A stretch of 7,860 bases of DNA, from the NCBI GenBank assembly GCA_945869715.1, contig CAMBPP010000067.1:1-7860 (forward strand). Direction: 5' to 3'. This document shows, piece after piece, positions 6,053-7,860 of this stretch. The DNA comes from Bifidobacterium breve (lineage in GTDB: Bacteria; Actinomycetota; Acidimicrobiia; Acidimicrobiales; Ilumatobacteraceae). A model generated the notes under the pieces. The model saw only the letters and a list, made by a program, of their open reading frames with translations. It did not search any database and was not told the origin of the DNA. Numbering within the stretch: the stretch's first letter is position 1; each line of letters starts with the position of its first letter. A program made the position numbers and the translations under genes.

Positions 6053-7156
6053 ATGCGTGACTTCACCGACGACCTACGAGATCTCCGGCGCCGATTAGGC
6101 GAGGCTTCTCTGTATCTCAAAGTCGAGCAAAATACTGCACGTCTCAACGAACTTGAAATTGAAATTTCACGCCCCGATTTATGGGACGACCAAGACCTTG
6201 CAAAAAAGGTGAATACAGAATATTCAAATATCAAGTCTGACCTTGATGAGTTCCTGGGGTTAACTGCTGTGGTTGACGATCTTGATGTGCTGCACGAAAT
6301 GGCACGCGAGATAGACGACGCATCACAAGAGCCTGAACTGGCAGACGGCATTTCGCGTGCATCGAAACAACTGCGCACCCTAGAGTTGCGCAGTTTGTTT
6401 ACTGGCGAGCACGATGAGGTCGATTGCATCGTGCAAATTAACGCGAAAGACGGCGGCGTCGATGCGCAAGATTGGTCGGAGTTGTTGTTGCGCATGTACA
6501 CGCGTTGGGCGGAACGTCGTGGGTTCACTGTGGAATTAAGCGGTATATCTGAAGGTACAGAAGCGGGCATATTGTCTGCCGACTTCACTATTCACGGCCG
6601 CTACGCCTATGGCCTCATGACCTCAGAGCGCGGTACGCATCGCCTGGTACGCATTAGCCCGTTCGATAACCAGGGACGCCGGCAAACAAGCTTCGCCTCG
6701 GTGCAGGTGTGGCCGGTTATGGATGCGCCAAACATTGAAGTGAACGAAGCCGAAATTCGCATGGAAGTATTTCGCGCTTCTGGTGCTGGTGGTCAACACA
6801 TCAACAAGACATCGTCTGCAGTGCGACTCATCCATGAACCAACGGGTCTTGTTTCTTCATCGCAAGAAGAACGCAGTCAATTACAAAACCGTGAGCGAGC
6901 AATGACGCGACTCAAAGCAATGATTGCTGCGCGCATTGAAGAAGAATACGAAGCAGAGCGTGACCGTATTGCTGGCAAGCCCGCACAAGTGGGCTGGGGA
7001 AGTCAGATTCGTTCTTATGTTATGCAGCCATATCAAATGGTGAAAGATGTCAGAACGGAAGTGGAAGACGGCAACGTTGCTTCCGTGCTAGATGGCGATT
7101 TAGATGAATTTATGGAAGGTTTTTTGCGTTGGCGGCGCTCTCTCGACGAAAAATAA
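6053..7156 (+). CDS. prfB: Peptide chain release factor 2
   Basis: A 367-residue class I release factor that reads UGA and UAA and triggers peptide release in the ribosome. The coiled-coil domain 1 occupies about 1-100. The stop-codon-reading tripeptide SPF is at 202-204 within RISPFDNQGRRQTSF, which marks RF2 rather than RF1 (PxT). The catalytic GGQ loop is at 246-248 in ASGAGGQHINKTSSAV; Gln248 is the residue methylated in characterised factors. The C-terminal part GWGSQIRSYVMQPYQMVKD (314-332) is also typical. The reading frame runs from ATG without interruption, so the self-regulating +1 frameshift (CTTTGA) of many RF2 genes is absent. AAGG (6038-6041) sits 11 bases before the start. It lies 24 bases after secA on the same strand, a standard actinobacterial neighbour. 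Confidence 0.98.
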   Translation: MRDFTDDLRDLRRRLGEASLYLKVEQNTARLNELEIEISRPDLWDDQDLAKKVNTEYSNIKSDLDEFLGLTAVVDDLDVLHEMAREIDDASQEPELADGISRASKQLRTLELRSLFTGEHDEVDCIVQINAKDGGVDAQDWSELLLRMYTRWAERRGFTVELSGISEGTEAGILSADFTIHGRYAYGLMTSERGTHRLVRISPFDNQGRRQTSFASVQVWPVMDAPNIEVNEAEIRMEVFRASGAGGQHINKTSSAVRLIHEPTGLVSSSQEERSQLQNRERAMTRLKAMIAARIEEEYEAERDRIAGKPAQVGWGSQIRSYVMQPYQMVKDVRTEVEDGNVASVLDGDLDEFMEGFLRWRRSLDEK

Positions 7157-7187
7157 GCAGTTTCACGGCGAGTTACAAATGTGCTGA

Positions 7188-7193
7188 TAGGTT
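7188..7193 (+). promoter_or_regulatory. Possible -10 element of ftsE (TAGGTT)
   Basis: TAGGTT fits the actinobacterial TANNNT -10 consensus and ends 9 bases before the ftsE ATG at 7203. A start site at that distance would give a leaderless or nearly leaderless ftsE message. No properly placed -35 is visible (TTCACG at 7162-7167 would be 20 bases away). Such hexamers are frequent by chance, and the bases ATAGG could instead be a weak ribosome site. Confidence 0.2.
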
Positions 7194-7202
7194 CACTTTG
7201 TC

Positions 7203-7860
7203 ATGATTCGCTTAGACAATGTGACCAAGGTATACGGAACCGATTCTGTTGCGGTGCGAGACGTAAGTTTCGACATCGCAAAAGGCGACTTCGTTTTTTT
7301 GGTGGGTCCTTCAGGTTCAGGGAAATCCACTCTGTTGCGCCTCATGAATCGTCAAGAACGTCCAGAACGTGGCGATGTATGGATTGCTGGCCGCAATATC
7401 AACGAACTAGGCGACTCCCGCGTGCCATATTTGCGCCGCGGTATGGGAAATGTTTTTCAAGACTACAAATTGCTGTCGAACAAAACCGTATTTGAAAATG
7501 TGGCTTTTGCTCTCGAAGTTATTGGCAAACCGCGTCACGTTATTCGTCAACAAGTTCCTGCGGTTCTTGAACTAGTAGGTCTTGAAGATAAGCACGACCG
7601 ATTGCCCGATCAGTTGTCGGGTGGTGAGCAACAACGTGTTTCCATTGCACGGGCATTTGTAAATAGACCACTCATTTTGTTGGCCGACGAACCTACAGGT
7701 AACCTCGACCCCGCTACGGGCGAAGGAATTATGCAGTTACTCGACAGCATTAACCGCAGTGGAACAACTGTTGTTATGGCTTCACACGACCACCGCATTG
7801 TAAACATGATGCGTAAGCGGGTTATCCAACTCGATCGTGGCGTTCTTGTGCGCGACCAAG
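7203..7860 (+). CDS. ftsE: Cell division ATP-binding protein FtsE (3' truncated by window)
   Basis: An ABC-type ATPase; 219 codons are visible from ATG 7203 and the frame is open at the right edge. FtsE proteins are about 225-230 residues, so only about ten are missing. Motifs in order: GPSGSGKST Walker A (35-43), Q-loop NVFQDYKLL (83-91), signature LSGGEQQR (138-145), Walker B ILLADEPTGNLD (158-169) and H-loop His195 in MASHDH. The FtsE-type features are FVFLVGPSGSGKS, RQERPERG in place of other ABC sequences, and VFQDYKLL. FtsE binds membrane protein FtsX at the septum; in characterised systems the complex switches on peptidoglycan hydrolases such as RipC (mycobacteria) and, via EnvC, the amidases of E. 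coli. ftsX should follow beyond the window. The gap after prfB is 46 bases, so it may be co-transcribed with prfB or use its own promoter. Confidence 0.96.
   Translation, partial: MIRLDNVTKVYGTDSVAVRDVSFDIAKGDFVFLVGPSGSGKSTLLRLMNRQERPERGDVWIAGRNINELGDSRVPYLRRGMGNVFQDYKLLSNKTVFENVAFALEVIGKPRHVIRQQVPAVLELVGLEDKHDRLPDQLSGGEQQRVSIARAFVNRPLILLADEPTGNLDPATGEGIMQLLDSINRSGTTVVMASHDHRIVNMMRKRVIQLDRGVLVRDQ

Noticed and set aside
7181..7495. A 104-residue plus-strand open frame overlapping the ftsE start
   Set aside because: It is out of frame with FtsE, whose Walker A and Q-loop are encoded in the same bases. Its translation is Arg/Cys-rich and resembles nothing.
1..7860. Mobile elements, CRISPR arrays, tRNA/rRNA genes, or defence or biosynthetic systems
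   Set aside because: No direct-repeat arrays, terminal inverted repeats, transposase motifs or tRNA-like folds were seen. Except for short gaps, the window is filled by recognisable housekeeping genes.

Overview
This window is a housekeeping stretch of a bacterial chromosome. It most likely comes from an actinobacterium of intermediate base composition, by eye near 50% G+C. An Acidimicrobiia-like lineage of freshwater or marine type is my best guess, but it is only an inference. Evidence for Actinobacteria is the long S-adenosylhomocysteinase with a CRHSLID motif and a C-terminus like mycobacterial enzymes. Further evidence is the order secA-prfB-ftsE, an uninterrupted prfB with no programmed frameshift, and a Trm112-like protein next to a phosphomannomutase. 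I see no mobile element, phage gene, CRISPR array, tRNA or rRNA.

Layout. Positions 1-156 hold the 3' end of a phosphomannomutase/phosphoglucomutase (ManB type). A 79-residue Trm112/UPF0434-like protein follows (192-431). The 89-base gap after it holds a GC-rich stem-loop followed by a T-rich run, probably a terminator, and then a clear ribosome binding site for ahcY (521-1978). A YczE-family membrane protein (1986-2639) lies on the minus strand, tail to tail with ahcY and only 7 bases away. A perfect 13-bp hairpin sits inside its last codons. A 47-base divergent spacer separates it from a short ComF-family phosphoribosyltransferase (2687-3232), which starts a compact plus-strand run: ComF, secA (3245-6028), prfB (6053-7156) and ftsE (7203 to the window edge, truncated by it). 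The gaps in this run are 12, 24 and 46 bases.

How the genes work together. ahcY clears S-adenosylhomocysteine after methyl transfer. secA drives preprotein export, prfB terminates translation at UGA/UAA, and ftsE is the ATPase of the FtsEX divisome complex that controls peptidoglycan hydrolysis. The comF-secA-prfB-ftsE run is a growth-linked cluster that resembles the usual actinobacterial order, but it lacks the hpf/raiA gene that often lies between comF and secA.

I found no convincing undescribed system. The points that deserve a second look are small: the coding-embedded hairpin between convergent genes, the loss of zinc-ligand cysteines in two small proteins (with a possible out-of-frame CxxC remnant ahead of ComF), the structured leader or terminator before ahcY, and a possible short-leader or leaderless promoter for ftsE.
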